This document shows positions 26,648-35,053 of a DNA stretch of 39,565 nt, one piece after another. The notes under the pieces were generated by a model. It saw nothing but the letters and a program-made list of their open reading frames with translations, made no database searches and had not been told where the DNA came from. The first letter of the stretch is position 1; each line of letters begins with the position of its first letter. The stretch lies in assembly GCA_947629915.1 (NCBI GenBank), contig CANRFN010000044.1:1-39565 (forward strand), given 5' to 3'. Source of the stretch: an uncultured Oscillospiraceae bacterium (lineage in GTDB: Bacteria; Bacillota; Clostridia; Oscillospirales; Oscillospiraceae). A program made the position numbers and the translations under genes.

Positions 26648-27151
26648 CCTGGCTTATCTGCACAGAGGAGATGGTTTTTTCGAAAAAGTTCCTTAATTTG
26701 CCCCCCAGCATGGAACGCAACTCACATTGCTGAATGAGCTATAGTGTGCGCGTATGACGGACATAGTAGCATGTGAAAGCAGCCACATGTGCAAGTCCTG
26801 GGTCAGCACCATTGAAGGCACTGTGAATACCAATACAAACGTTGCCACATCAGAACAAACTGGGCTAAGACGCGGCCAGAATTGCTGCTAGCTATGCAAA
26901 ACGAGTTCAAGCTGAGTTGAACATACGCCGCCCCAAACTGCTGTCCTCCGCTGGCGCACAGTCTCGGTTTTGGCAATACAATTCATGGACCTGTTTTCTA
27001 TGGCCTTCAGAAGTTCAGAGGATCCCCCGCTCAAACCCGGGCTCGTCTGTGGCAAGGTGTTTGTGCTCGGAAATGTTCTGAAAAGCCGTGATTTTCGAAG
27101 TTCCAATGAACTTATGGGGCAAGGTCGTATCCTCTATGCAGATAAGCCAGG
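26648..27151 (+). mobile_element. Internally deleted copy of the IS1595-type element
   Basis: This 504-bp relic has the same ends as the intact IS (CCTGGCTTATCTGC at left, its complement GCAGATAAGCCAGG at right) and an exact 8-bp target duplication ATTAACAA at 26640-26647 and 27152-27159. The left part follows the IS promoter region loosely. The right part is homologous to the transposase 3' end. It may have jumped in its deleted form with help from a full-length transposase, or have decayed in place. Confidence 0.88.
26979..27115 (+). pseudogene. Transposase 3' fragment in the deleted IS
   Basis: Translation gives MDLFSMAFRSSEDPPLKPG and SRDFRSSNELM, which matches the end of the intact transposase (LDLFSLAFSSPEDPLLKLE, YRDFYGSKELIT). 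Everything before is deleted or too diverged to read. Confidence 0.75.
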
Positions 27152-27152
27152 A

Positions 27153-28229
27153 TTAACAAAGCAGCTCCCGCAGCCGCTGCATGCTGTTCCACACCATCAG
27201 GACCACACAAGGCCGGTCGATGTCCTCACCTGGGAGAACAGATTCCGCAAGGGCGGTGAGCGTGTCCCTGTCCAGCGGCGGGAGCTTGTATGAGAGCTTC
27301 TTCTCTTTCAGCAGGTCCACAAACGGCGGGATCTTTCTGTCCCATTCGTTGGGGGGATCGGGGTAGTAGCCATTGGCGATCAGGGCATTGTTGTTGTCGA
27401 AATTGGGGGCCATGGAGAGAATCTCGCCGGTGTCCTGATCCCGCAGAATGCCGTAGTTTTGGGTGTGCCGGTCTCTATTGTAGCAGAGGGCATCCATGAA
27501 GAGAATGTCCAGGTACTCCTTGCCCAGTTTGGGGTTCAACGCGGTGAAAGTATCGTAGTTGAAGGCGTAGTCTTCGTAGCCGCCTATCAGCCCCTCCGCC
27601 AGTTCCAGGTTCAGGCGCCCTTGGGTGAAGTCCGGGGTCTTCACATACGGACCGGCTGCCTGATACTCCGCCATGGGGAACCCCAGCTTTTTGCCCAGTT
27701 CCGCGACAAAGATCTCAGAGAAGCGCTCCTCCGGCTCCCCCACCTTGTACATCCACCACGCGCCGTCCTGGAGTCTCCAGCACTTCTCATACGAGCCGAT
27801 GTTGGTGAGCTCCGGGCAGTTGCCCCGGAGCTCCTCCTGGGTGTACTGTTTGCTGTAGCTTTCAAAGCTCCCAGTGAGGGCGATGTCTGCGAAGGTGTCC
27901 GTGGTAAAGCGGACGTCCGCATAGGTGAGGGACTCCCCCTCCTGGCAGATCCAGTAGTTGTCCGTGATCGTGGCGCCGTGGACGTGCATTGCGGCGGCGA
28001 TGGCGCTGGCGTCTGTGATCCTGAGGACCTTCCTCAGGATGCGGCCATTACAGCGGTACCAGCAGACAGCACGGTTGCTCAGCCAACTGAGCAGGGAGAA
28101 CTTCCGGAGAAACAGGGGCATGGGGGCCTCTATGGGATCGGCATCAGGGTCCTGCTCGCTGTCCCGGATCACCGTCACTTTGCGGTCCCCACTCATGAGG
28201 TACCCGTTGATCTTCCAGGAATTTTCCAC
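27153..28229 (-). CDS. HipA-like kinase-domain protein
   Basis: A 358-residue protein with a HipA-type kinase fold in its C-terminal half. The catalytic loop reads DALCYNRDRHTQNYG and the metal-binding loop NFDNNNAL. The N-terminal part (about 1-130) has no domain I can name. The start is GTG 28229 with AAGGAAGGAG 9 bases before. HipA proteins are Ser/Thr kinases, the toxin of HipBA, but no HipB-type partner is present. The gene is third in an operon after a 50-residue protein and a Doc toxin. Its stop codon lies in the target duplication of the IS relic, which left the frame intact. Confidence 0.78.
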   Translation of the reverse strand: MENSWKINGYLMSGDRKVTVIRDSEQDPDADPIEAPMPLFLRKFSLLSWLSNRAVCWYRCNGRILRKVLRITDASAIAAAMHVHGATITDNYWICQEGESLTYADVRFTTDTFADIALTGSFESYSKQYTQEELRGNCPELTNIGSYEKCWRLQDGAWWMYKVGEPEERFSEIFVAELGKKLGFPMAEYQAAGPYVKTPDFTQGRLNLELAEGLIGGYEDYAFNYDTFTALNPKLGKEYLDILFMDALCYNRDRHTQNYGILRDQDTGEILSMAPNFDNNNALIANGYYPDPPNEWDRKIPPFVDLLKEKKLSYKLPPLDRDTLTALAESVLPGEDIDRPCVVLMVWNSMQRLRELLC

Positions 28230-28265
28230 GAGATTGAACTCCTTCCTTGCTGCCCTGTGTGGCCC

Positions 28266-28643
28266 TCAGACGCGGTGCTCCTGCACCCAGCGGAGCAAAT
28301 CCTCGTACGCCAAAGAGCCGTCTGCCACGCCCAGGCCGGCCTGGATCACGTCCTCGTTGGTGAGGTGCAGTTCCACGCCGTTTACAGACAGGAAGACCAG
28401 CATCACAAAGATCCCGATCCGCTTGTTCCCGTCCACAAAGGCGTGGTTTGCGATGAGAGAGTAGCCGAGACGGGCCGCTTTCTCTTCCATGGTGGGATAG
28501 AACTCCTGATCGCCGAACCCGCTGAAGGGGAGTTCCAGGGCAGACTCCATGAGGGAATCCTCCCGTACGCCGATGCTGCCGCCAGTGGCATCGGCCATCA
28601 TCCTGTGCAGCTGCAGGACCTTTTCTCTCGTGAGCCGGATCAT
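28266..28643 (-). CDS. Doc-type Fic-domain toxin (death on curing)
   Basis: A 125-residue Doc protein. The Fic motif HAFVDGNKRIG (H67, D71, N73, K74, R75) has the Doc form, lacking the second Gly-x-Gly pattern of AMPylating Fic proteins. Doc of phage P1 phosphorylates EF-Tu, so a kinase-like toxin role is expected. ATG 28643 overlaps the stop of the upstream 50-residue gene (ATGA), which is the usual arrangement for antitoxin then toxin. The HipA-like gene follows after 36 bp. Confidence 0.9.
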   Translation of the reverse strand: MIRLTREKVLQLHRMMADATGGSIGVREDSLMESALELPFSGFGDQEFYPTMEEKAARLGYSLIANHAFVDGNKRIGIFVMLVFLSVNGVELHLTNEDVIQAGLGVADGSLAYEDLLRWVQEHRV

Positions 28644-28792
28644 TTCGCGAGCTCCTGAAAGGCGGGCAGGTACTGCTCCAGAATGCGGGCAGCTGCGGTG
28701 TTGATGACGGCATCTTCCTGCTCGGGGAGAGGGGAATTGTGGCGGCTGGTCTCCTCGGTCCCGGTGGGTGTCGCGTGATTGTCTGCTTGCAT
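28640..28792 (-). CDS. Small protein, probable antitoxin of the Doc toxin
   Basis: A 50-residue acidic protein starting MQADNHATPTG, with a predicted helix near the end (INTAAARILEQYLPAFQELA). AAGGAAGGTG lies 8 bases before ATG 28792. Position and ATGA overlap make it the likely Doc antitoxin. It has no visible DNA-binding domain and is shorter than Phd, so the operon may be regulated differently. The helix could fill the toxin groove as Phd tails do. Confidence 0.65.
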   Translation of the reverse strand: MQADNHATPTGTEETSRHNSPLPEQEDAVINTAAARILEQYLPAFQELAK

Positions 28793-28815
28793 GTTGAGCA
28801 CCTTCCTTGCCTGAT

Positions 28816-28843
28816 ATTATACAGAAGTGATGAGAAAAGTCAA
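28816..28843 (-). promoter_or_regulatory. Promoter of the small protein/Doc/HipA operon
   Basis: On the minus strand TTGACT (28838-28843) is 16 bp from a perfect TATAAT (28816-28821), 24 bp before the first start codon. Confidence 0.7.
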
Positions 28844-28920
28844 TAGAAAAGTGTAAAAAATGCGGGGCGGAAGCGAGAACAAAATGTAATGCAAAAGCTT
28901 GCTGATTGGCGATAAAAGAA

Positions 28921-28952
28921 ATACATCGTTGGGCAAATGCCCAACGATGTAT
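28921..28952 (-). terminator. Terminator after the MATE gene
   Basis: A perfect 15-bp stem is followed on the minus strand by TTCTTTTATC. It lies 32 bp past the MATE stop. Confidence 0.85.
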
Positions 28953-28983
28953 TACCATTTTCCGCGCAATTGATCTGAGACTG

Positions 28984-30345
28984 CTATGCCGCTTTTCCTG
29001 AGACCTCCGATTCCGTGGAGACCTTCCGATACCAGAGAACCGCCATAATGCCGGTGAGCAGTACCGAAGCGGCATCTGCTGCGGTGTGTGCCAGGGCCAG
29101 ACCGGGAAGCTGGAAGAGAGACTCCATCAGATAGAGAAGGGGGATCAGGAGGATCCCCTGCCGGAGGGCCGAGGAGAGGGAGGCAGCGGTGGCATTGCCG
29201 GCGGCCTGCAGGAAGTTTGAGGCCAGGTAGTAGAGGCCGATCACAGGGCCCATCAGCAGCATGAAGCCCATCTGCCGGACACCCAGGGCGGCGGCTGTCT
29301 CCTCCATAATGAAGAGGCCAATAACCCAATTCCGGGCAAACCAGATTCCCACGGTGAGGACGACGCCGGTGGTAACGGTGAGAAAGAGAACGCGGGAGAC
29401 GATGCCCTTGAGCTTCTTCCAGTCCTTTCCGCCATAGCAGTACGAGAGAAGGGGCTGGACACCCATACAGATGCCCATCTGAATCATAGTAACCACCATC
29501 ACCGCCTTGCCGGCGGCACCCATGGCAGCCACGGCATCGTTGCCGTATCCCACCAGCAGCCGGTTGGAGAAGGTGCCGGCAAGACCGCTCAAGGTACTGC
29601 TGATGGCATTGGGCAGCCCCAGGGCAAGGATGGAACCCAGCGCCCGGAGAGAGTTGGCGTATGCCGGACGGATCTCGATGGTGCAGGTTCCCTTGTGCCT
29701 TTGCCTGTAGAAGAAGACATACAGAACCGCCAGTGCGTTGCCCAGTACCGTGGCAGCTGCGGCACCGCCCACGCCCAGATGGAAGCCCACGATGAAGATG
29801 GGGTCCAGGATGATGTTGGAGATGGTGGAGATCATGTTGGCGGCGAGCCCTGTGAGGACCAATCCCTCACCCCGGAGCATGCCGCCCAGGGTGTGGTTCA
29901 GAAGGATCAGGGGAGCGCCGGCGGCGAGAATGAGCACATAGGCGCGGGTGTACTCCAGTGTCTCCGCATCGGTGCCCAGGAAGTTCAGGAGAGGCTGCTG
30001 GAAGAGAAATACAAGGACTGCAAAGAGCGTACCAAAGCCGATGCACGCCCAGAAACAGATGGCGGAGAGCTGCTGCACCTTGGCATTGTCTTTCATCCCC
30101 AATGCCTGGGCCACCCGGGTGCAGCCGCCGTTGCCGATCATGGTGCTCACCGCCATCAAGACGGTGAACACAGGCATGGCGAGAGAGACCGCTGCCACCT
30201 GATTCAGATCCTCACTCCAGGCTACAAAGTACATGTCGGCCATGTTGTACAACATCATCACGATGATGGAGATCAATGCTGGAATGCACAGTTTGGCGAT
30301 GGCCTGCCAGGGCGGCGCTTCAAAGAGATTCTTGTCCGGCTTCAT
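28984..30345 (-). CDS. MATE-family efflux transporter
   Basis: A 453-residue protein with 12 predicted membrane segments and two homologous halves, of the MATE type that exports drugs or metabolites in exchange for sodium or protons. Marks are the early IPALISIIVMMLYNMADMYF, the loop GNGGCTRVAQALG and LGNALAVLYVFF. AGGTGAA lies before ATG 30345. It is divergent from a TetR gene, and palindromes in the gap indicate repression by that protein, the common drug-pump arrangement. Confidence 0.92.
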   Translation of the reverse strand: MKPDKNLFEAPPWQAIAKLCIPALISIIVMMLYNMADMYFVAWSEDLNQVAAVSLAMPVFTVLMAVSTMIGNGGCTRVAQALGMKDNAKVQQLSAICFWACIGFGTLFAVLVFLFQQPLLNFLGTDAETLEYTRAYVLILAAGAPLILLNHTLGGMLRGEGLVLTGLAANMISTISNIILDPIFIVGFHLGVGGAAAATVLGNALAVLYVFFYRQRHKGTCTIEIRPAYANSLRALGSILALGLPNAISSTLSGLAGTFSNRLLVGYGNDAVAAMGAAGKAVMVVTMIQMGICMGVQPLLSYCYGGKDWKKLKGIVSRVLFLTVTTGVVLTVGIWFARNWVIGLFIMEETAAALGVRQMGFMLLMGPVIGLYYLASNFLQAAGNATAASLSSALRQGILLIPLLYLMESLFQLPGLALAHTAADAASVLLTGIMAVLWYRKVSTESEVSGKAA

Positions 30346-30391
30346 AGAAGTTCACCTCATGTTTTTCGACATCTGTTGACTTTCTTTCTGC

Positions 30392-30460
30392 TGTCGATTA
30401 TAGTGAGGGGGACAGGGGAAAACAACCGTTGATCTCTCGCGAAGTGAAAGATAATCGACA
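30392..30460. promoter_or_regulatory. MATE promoter and inverted TGTCGATTAT sites
   Basis: On the minus strand TTGTTT (30420-30425) is 17 bp from a perfect TATAAT (30397-30402). TGTCGATTAT at 30392-30401 overlaps this -10 box and its exact complement recurs at 30451-30460, so one regulator could hold both ends of the gap. Confidence 0.6.
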
Positions 30461-30477
30461 CTTCTACCGAGAAGTGT
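30458..30477. promoter_or_regulatory. Palindromic TetR-type operator
   Basis: ACACTTCT-ACCG-AGAAGTGT is a perfect 8+8 palindrome, 20 bp before the TetR start codon. Its position over the early TetR transcript suggests autoregulation. Confidence 0.65.
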
Positions 30478-30497
30478 TGTATACGAGGAGGGTGTTC

Positions 30498-31106
30498 ATG
30501 AAGACGGATGCACGGGTGCGGTATACCAAGATGCGGATACGGGAGGCGTTTCTCCAGTGCCTGAAGGACAAACCGGTGAACCGCATCACGGTGAAGGAGC
30601 TCTGCGATCTCGCGGAGATCAACCGGGCCACCTTCTACACCCACTACAAAGACCCTTTTGACCTCCTGGAGCAGCTGGAGGAGGAGACCATGGAGAAGGT
30701 GCGGCAGATGATCGCCGTGCGGGAAGAGCCGGGGGGCGGGAACCTGCTTCCTGCGCTGCTCCGGGGCATGAAGAACACATCCGGCGGTCTGGAGCTGCTG
30801 GCCTCCTCCAACGGAGATCCCGCCTTTGCCGGCAAGGTGTCCGCCCTCTTTTATGAGAGCTACCTGCCCCGGGTAGCCAAGAACATCCCGGACTGCACTC
30901 CGGAGGAGCAGGATGCAGTGTTCCGCTTCCTGGCCGGCGGCTGCGGGAATCTCATCACAGACTGGCTCCGACGGGGGATGGACACCCCGCCGGAGGAACT
31001 GGCAGATCTGATGGGACGGCTCAGCAAAGCCTTGTTGAAGCACCTGGAGATCAGAACAGCGGCTGGGCCAGCTAAGGCGTCGGAAGGATCCATCAGGAAG
31101 GCCTGA
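30498..31106 (+). CDS. TetR-family regulator, probable repressor of the MATE pump
   Basis: A 202-residue protein with a typical N-terminal helix-turn-helix (ITVKELCDLAEINRATFYTHY) and a helical C-terminal ligand and dimer domain related to TetR_C_8. ATG 30498 follows GAGGAGGG. The divergent MATE gene and intervening palindromes make it the probable local repressor. The last 12 residues are polar and look disordered. Confidence 0.87.
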   Translation: MKTDARVRYTKMRIREAFLQCLKDKPVNRITVKELCDLAEINRATFYTHYKDPFDLLEQLEEETMEKVRQMIAVREEPGGGNLLPALLRGMKNTSGGLELLASSNGDPAFAGKVSALFYESYLPRVAKNIPDCTPEEQDAVFRFLAGGCGNLITDWLRRGMDTPPEELADLMGRLSKALLKHLEIRTAAGPAKASEGSIRKA

Positions 31107-31150
31107 GCGGTGGAGAACACCTGAACGGGAAGAGAAGGGGCGGTTGGACC

Positions 31151-31534
31151 ATGGCTACTGGGGAGAGAACTGACGACTACACGTACTATGCGGGGTTCGA
31201 GGACGAACCGGAGATCGTCCTGGACGCCTCCTGTGCCGGGATGAAGGTCCTGCATATCTGGGACGGCTACCTTGATGACATTCTCCGCAATCCCAGCCTG
31301 GACGGGAAGGGCTGGAAAGGCTTCACACGAGACTACCACCAATGTGAAGGTGCTTTTGGGCAGTGCGGGGAAGGAACTATCACCGATATCCAGGAGTATC
31401 TGGAGGATCTGAGACAGTATGCTGATCGCCCGTTCGACTACGATGAGACGAGGAGCGTATATCGCTTGCTGTGTTCCTGGTTGGAATCGGCCATTGCCAA
31501 TCATTGCGACAGAATCCTGATGAAGGTGATATGA
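31151..31534 (+). CDS. Hypothetical protein, 127 residues
   Basis: I do not recognise this protein. It is acidic, soluble and without a signal peptide. The first 70 residues carry EIVLDASCAGMKVLHIWDGY and several aromatic residues, and the end is helical (VYRLLCSWLESAIANHC). GGGGCGG stands 7 bases before ATG 31151. It follows the TetR gene by 44 bp in the same direction and has its own terminator, so it may be cotranscribed with it. The shape recalls small immunity-type proteins, but that is a guess. Confidence 0.6.
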   Translation: MATGERTDDYTYYAGFEDEPEIVLDASCAGMKVLHIWDGYLDDILRNPSLDGKGWKGFTRDYHQCEGAFGQCGEGTITDIQEYLEDLRQYADRPFDYDETRSVYRLLCSWLESAIANHCDRILMKVI

Positions 31535-31576
31535 GACCCTCTGAAAAGTGCCAGGGCTGCGGTCAGAACGACAAAG

Positions 31577-31607
31577 AGCCGCCTGCCCCATGGTGGGACA
31601 GGCGGCT
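31577..31607. terminator. Terminator between convergent genes
   Basis: AGCCGCCTG-N-CCCA pairs with TGGG-N-CAGGCGGCT around a 3-base centre, with one mismatch. It lies between the convergent genes ending at 31534 and 31644. Confidence 0.75.
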
Positions 31608-31643
31608 TTCACACGTTCTGGGACGGGCCAATGCCCGGGAGGA

Positions 31644-32162
31644 TCACTTCTTAGCGGTGCCGGGGTTTCTCCGGTTGTACCGCAGCTGGCAGGTGTCTCC
31701 GCCCTTGGCCAGGGTTTGCGGGAGGTCCAACTCCACACCGAAGCAGGAGCCGATGCCGCGGTCTCCGCACATGGCGTGGTCGCAGAGAATGGCCAGTTCC
31801 TCATCGCTGCAGCCCTGCTTCTGCCACGCCTTCAGGAGAGGGCAGTAGTGGAAGTCTATGTCCAGGTGGTCGTCATCGCAGCGGAGGATCTTCATCTCGA
31901 ACACCTGCTGGGCGAAGAAACCGAAGAGTGCCTTCTTCAAGCCTTTCAGGGATTCCCCCATGCCGCCCTTTGCCTTCAGCAGGTTGCCCTGATAGACGCC
32001 GCACCGGCGGATGGCGTCCGGGACGTACACCTCCCGGGGCAGACCGTGCTTTGCTGCCTCATCTGTGATGAGGTACATCCACAGAGCCCGGTGCTCCAGC
32101 TGCTCCCGGATGCCCACGATCAGGGGATTCTTGATCTTTGCCTCGTTCTTTACCTTGCGCAT
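31644..32162 (-). CDS. L-2-amino-thiazoline-4-carboxylate (ATC) hydrolase-like protein
   Basis: A 172-residue member of the ATC hydrolase family (PF14196 type). In Pseudomonas such enzymes open ATC to N-carbamoyl-cysteine. Marks are LDIDFHYCPLLKAW and ILCDHAMCGDRG, with conserved His, Cys and Asp residues. GGAGG lies 10 bases before ATG 32162. It is the last gene of an operon with an M20 peptidase and an MFS transporter. Many clostridial members have unproven substrates, so the thiazoline reaction is only a lead. Confidence 0.8.
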   Translation of the reverse strand: MRKVKNEAKIKNPLIVGIREQLEHRALWMYLITDEAAKHGLPREVYVPDAIRRCGVYQGNLLKAKGGMGESLKGLKKALFGFFAQQVFEMKILRCDDDHLDIDFHYCPLLKAWQKQGCSDEELAILCDHAMCGDRGIGSCFGVELDLPQTLAKGGDTCQLRYNRRNPGTAKK

Positions 32163-32185
32163 GTCTGGTTAGCCTCCTTAGGCTC

Positions 32186-33580
32186 TCAAATTCTGCGGAT
32201 GAAGTCTTTGTAGAAGCAGACGCACTCCCCGATGTTTCGGACCGAGATGCGCTCGTCATCCCCGTGCACCGATGCGAACTGCTCCGGAGACAGGTCTATG
32301 GGGGCGAAGCGGAGAATGCTGTCTGCCACATCCGTTAGCCGGCGGGCATCGGTGCCTGCGGTGAGCAGGAACGGCGCCGTGATGACGTCCGGGAAGTCCT
32401 CATGCAATACTTCCTCCAGCACATGAAACGGCCGCTTCGTCCAGGAGGTGGGCCTGCAGTAGTCCCGGGACTCCTCTTCCACGGTGATGCCGTACTTCTT
32501 GGCGATCTTGCGGATCTTCTTGAGCTCCGTGAACATATCCTCCTCCCGGATGCACCGGAGGAACATCCGCGCCTCCACGGATTTTGCCTTGGCCCGGGGG
32601 TCCTCTTCGTCCATCCCAGAGATGCTTTGAAAGGAGACGCTTGTGGCCAGCATGGCAGCTGCCGGAGGGCTGTTTGCCATCACCTTCTTGATCACCGGAG
32701 AGAACAGCTTGAGATTGCCGAAGAGCTTGTTCATGGGGAAGCTCATGTACGGCACATGGACCCGGAAGGTCTCCTCTACCTCAGGGTAGAACTTCTCCCG
32801 GAAGATGTGAGACTCCGAGACCTCCGCGATGAACTTGCTCATCCGCATCACCGGGGTGTCTCCCGGCTTTCCGAATCCGCCGTGGCCCTTCTGCTCCTGG
32901 GCGGTGGTGCACCGGAACATGTGGCGGCTCTTCTCGTGGACTGCGATCATGGCGGACTTGGCCTTCACCCCGGGAATCTGCCCGCTGAGGATGGCGCCGC
33001 CCTCGTCCAGGATGGCCTCGAAGCGGATGTTGTGTGCCTTGAAGTACTGGGCTGCCAGCACCATGCCGTCCCCGCTCACCTCCTCGTTGTTGGAGGAGCC
33101 GATATAGAGGTCCATGCCGGGAAACTCGTATTTCTCTTCCAGCAGTTCCTCTACCGCCTGGAGCTCGGCAAAGAGAGGTGTCTTGGTGTCTATGGAGCCC
33201 CGGCCATACAGGTATCCGTCCTGGATGGTAGGCTGGAAGGGATCTGTGTGCCAGCCGTCTGTGCCGTCCACTACATCGTGATGGGACATCAGCATGACAG
33301 ACTTCTTGGCATCCTTGCCCCGGAGAACATACACGAAGCAGCCGCTGCCGAAGGTGAGCCGCTCTGCCTGTTGGGTGAGAAGGGGGAAGCGCTCTACCAG
33401 GACCTGATAAAAGGTGTCGAAAGCGGACTGGAAGCGGCCGTCCGGGTGCCAGACCGTCTTGCACTGGATCATTTGGGAGAGAGTATCCGTGTACTCTTTC
33501 CGCTTCTCTGGGCTCACGTTCTTCCGGGCGCTCTCCGGGCCCAGCACTCTCTTTTCCTGCGTGTTCTGCTGTTTGGACAT
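32186..33580 (-). CDS. M20-family metallopeptidase/amidohydrolase
   Basis: A 464-residue two-zinc hydrolase. Metal ligands appear in order: H and D (MSHHDVVDGT region), D in GRGSIDTKT, the E-E pair in SSNNEEVSGDG, D/E in ILDEGGAI and a His near the end (SVHGDDE). The lid domain lies at about 215-350. The form is that of the carboxypeptidase-S/PM20D1 group rather than DapE. ATG 33580 is used because it lies one base after the transporter stop with GGTGG before it; a GTG 12 bases upstream is possible. The neighbours suggest it cleaves an N-acyl or N-carbamoyl amino acid. Confidence 0.9.
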   Translation of the reverse strand: MSKQQNTQEKRVLGPESARKNVSPEKRKEYTDTLSQMIQCKTVWHPDGRFQSAFDTFYQVLVERFPLLTQQAERLTFGSGCFVYVLRGKDAKKSVMLMSHHDVVDGTDGWHTDPFQPTIQDGYLYGRGSIDTKTPLFAELQAVEELLEEKYEFPGMDLYIGSSNNEEVSGDGMVLAAQYFKAHNIRFEAILDEGGAILSGQIPGVKAKSAMIAVHEKSRHMFRCTTAQEQKGHGGFGKPGDTPVMRMSKFIAEVSESHIFREKFYPEVEETFRVHVPYMSFPMNKLFGNLKLFSPVIKKVMANSPPAAAMLATSVSFQSISGMDEEDPRAKAKSVEARMFLRCIREEDMFTELKKIRKIAKKYGITVEEESRDYCRPTSWTKRPFHVLEEVLHEDFPDVITAPFLLTAGTDARRLTDVADSILRFAPIDLSPEQFASVHGDDERISVRNIGECVCFYKDFIRRI

Positions 33581-33581
33581 G

Positions 33582-34970
33582 TCAGTTGCCACCCGCCTTT
33601 GCGTGTTTCTTGAGGTAGTCCGTCACGGAGGTCTCATCGTAGAGCAGGAAGAAGATCAGAGACAGCAGACTGAATGCCGCGGCGAAGATGCCGGTGAGCT
33701 TGATGCCCTCCAGCCCCACGGAGGAGCCCGCCGGGGCCCCGATGGCCAATACTGTGGAGACAGTGGCGGTGGCAACTGCGGCCGCCATCTTCTCGATCAG
33801 TGTCTTTACGGCGGAGAAGATGCCCTCCCGGTTCACATGGTTCTCCAGGCTGTCCTTCTGGATGATGTCTGAGGAGACCGAGGACGGCAGGGCGTTGATG
33901 GCCGCAAAGGGAAACGCCACCACAAGGCCAACCGCCAGTCCCAGGGGCAGCTCATGGCCCGGGACCAAGGCGGAGATCCGGTCCCCAAAGTAGATCACGA
34001 TGAAGACCACAGTGAAGATGGCGCTGGCCGCCGCCAGTAACGTCTTCTTGCCGTGCTTTTTCCCGATGCGGATGATCACCGGGAAGAGGGCCACAGCCCC
34101 TGCAATGGCGGCCAGCATCACATAGAATGACTGGGCCTCCGGGATGTTCAGAAGCTCGGTGATGTAGTACAGCATGGCGGTCTCAAAGAAGAGCAGGGAG
34201 ACATAGCTGAAGAGGTCTCCCACGGAGAAGAGCACAAATGTCCTGTTCTTCAGCACCCCGCCGATGCTCTTCAAGATGCTCTCGCTGGGCAACGATGTGC
34301 CGGAGACGTAGTCTTTCTCCCGGAGCGCGGTGGCGGTGAGCATGACGCAGACGGCGCCGATCACGGTGAAGAGGGCGAACACCGTTCTCCAGGCCCAGAT
34401 GGGGGAGAGACCGGCGTTTTTCAGGAGATTCACGAACAGGGTGGCCGCATACATGAAGGCGCTGGAGCCCATGAACAGCGCGGCGCTGATGCCGTAGTAC
34501 GTGACCCGGTCTCCCGCATCCGGGATGATCTCCGGGATCAAGGCGTTGCGGGGAATGAAGTAGAAAGTGTACGCCACGTAGTAGAGGACGAAGAAGAAGG
34601 CCACCCAAAGGGCGTTCAAGGGGGAGCCTTCGCCGAAGGGTGCCATGAAGATCAGAAAGACGGACAGCGCGTAAGGAATGCCTGCCCGTTTCAGAAAGGG
34701 CATTCTCCGGCCCTCCGGGTTGGTGCTGCGGTCTGAGAGGCCGGCTACCAGCGGGTCTGTGACCGCGTCCACGATCTTGCAGAGGGCGGTGATCACGGAC
34801 ATCACGGTGATATAGCCCAGAAAGCGGTGGTCCGGCAGCAGATTCGGAATGCCGCTCTTCTCCGTGGGCTGGAAGAAGTAGATGAGGTAGTTGCCGATGA
34901 GGCCGTTGAAGAGGCCCTTGGCGATGTCTGCCGCACAGAAGCGGTAGATCTTGGACTTGGGCAGTTTCAT
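33582..34970 (-). CDS. GPH/MFS-family transporter
   Basis: A 462-residue, 12-segment transporter resembling the GPH group (early ADIAKGLFNGLIGNY, then CKIVDAVTDPLVAGLSDRS and RRMPFL). It is only distantly similar to the sugar transporter at 18581. ATG 34970 follows GGGAGG. It leads an operon with the M20 hydrolase (1 base between stop and start) and the ATC-hydrolase-like gene, so a peptide, acylated amino acid or thiazoline is a plausible cargo instead of a sugar. Confidence 0.85.
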   Translation of the reverse strand: MKLPKSKIYRFCAADIAKGLFNGLIGNYLIYFFQPTEKSGIPNLLPDHRFLGYITVMSVITALCKIVDAVTDPLVAGLSDRSTNPEGRRMPFLKRAGIPYALSVFLIFMAPFGEGSPLNALWVAFFFVLYYVAYTFYFIPRNALIPEIIPDAGDRVTYYGISAALFMGSSAFMYAATLFVNLLKNAGLSPIWAWRTVFALFTVIGAVCVMLTATALREKDYVSGTSLPSESILKSIGGVLKNRTFVLFSVGDLFSYVSLLFFETAMLYYITELLNIPEAQSFYVMLAAIAGAVALFPVIIRIGKKHGKKTLLAAASAIFTVVFIVIYFGDRISALVPGHELPLGLAVGLVVAFPFAAINALPSSVSSDIIQKDSLENHVNREGIFSAVKTLIEKMAAAVATATVSTVLAIGAPAGSSVGLEGIKLTGIFAAAFSLLSLIFFLLYDETSVTDYLKKHAKAGGN

Positions 34971-35053
34971 GCCGCACCTCCCATGTGCTGTGGGCTGATT
35001 CCCGGACAGGAGAAAAGGCCCCGGGACTGCCAGGACAATGCAGTTCCCGTCTG

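Noticed and set aside
24632..28792. Established anti-phage defence island
   Set aside because: An AAA/PD-DEXK protein and toxin-like genes are present, but none forms a defence system I can name, and the IS relic separates them.
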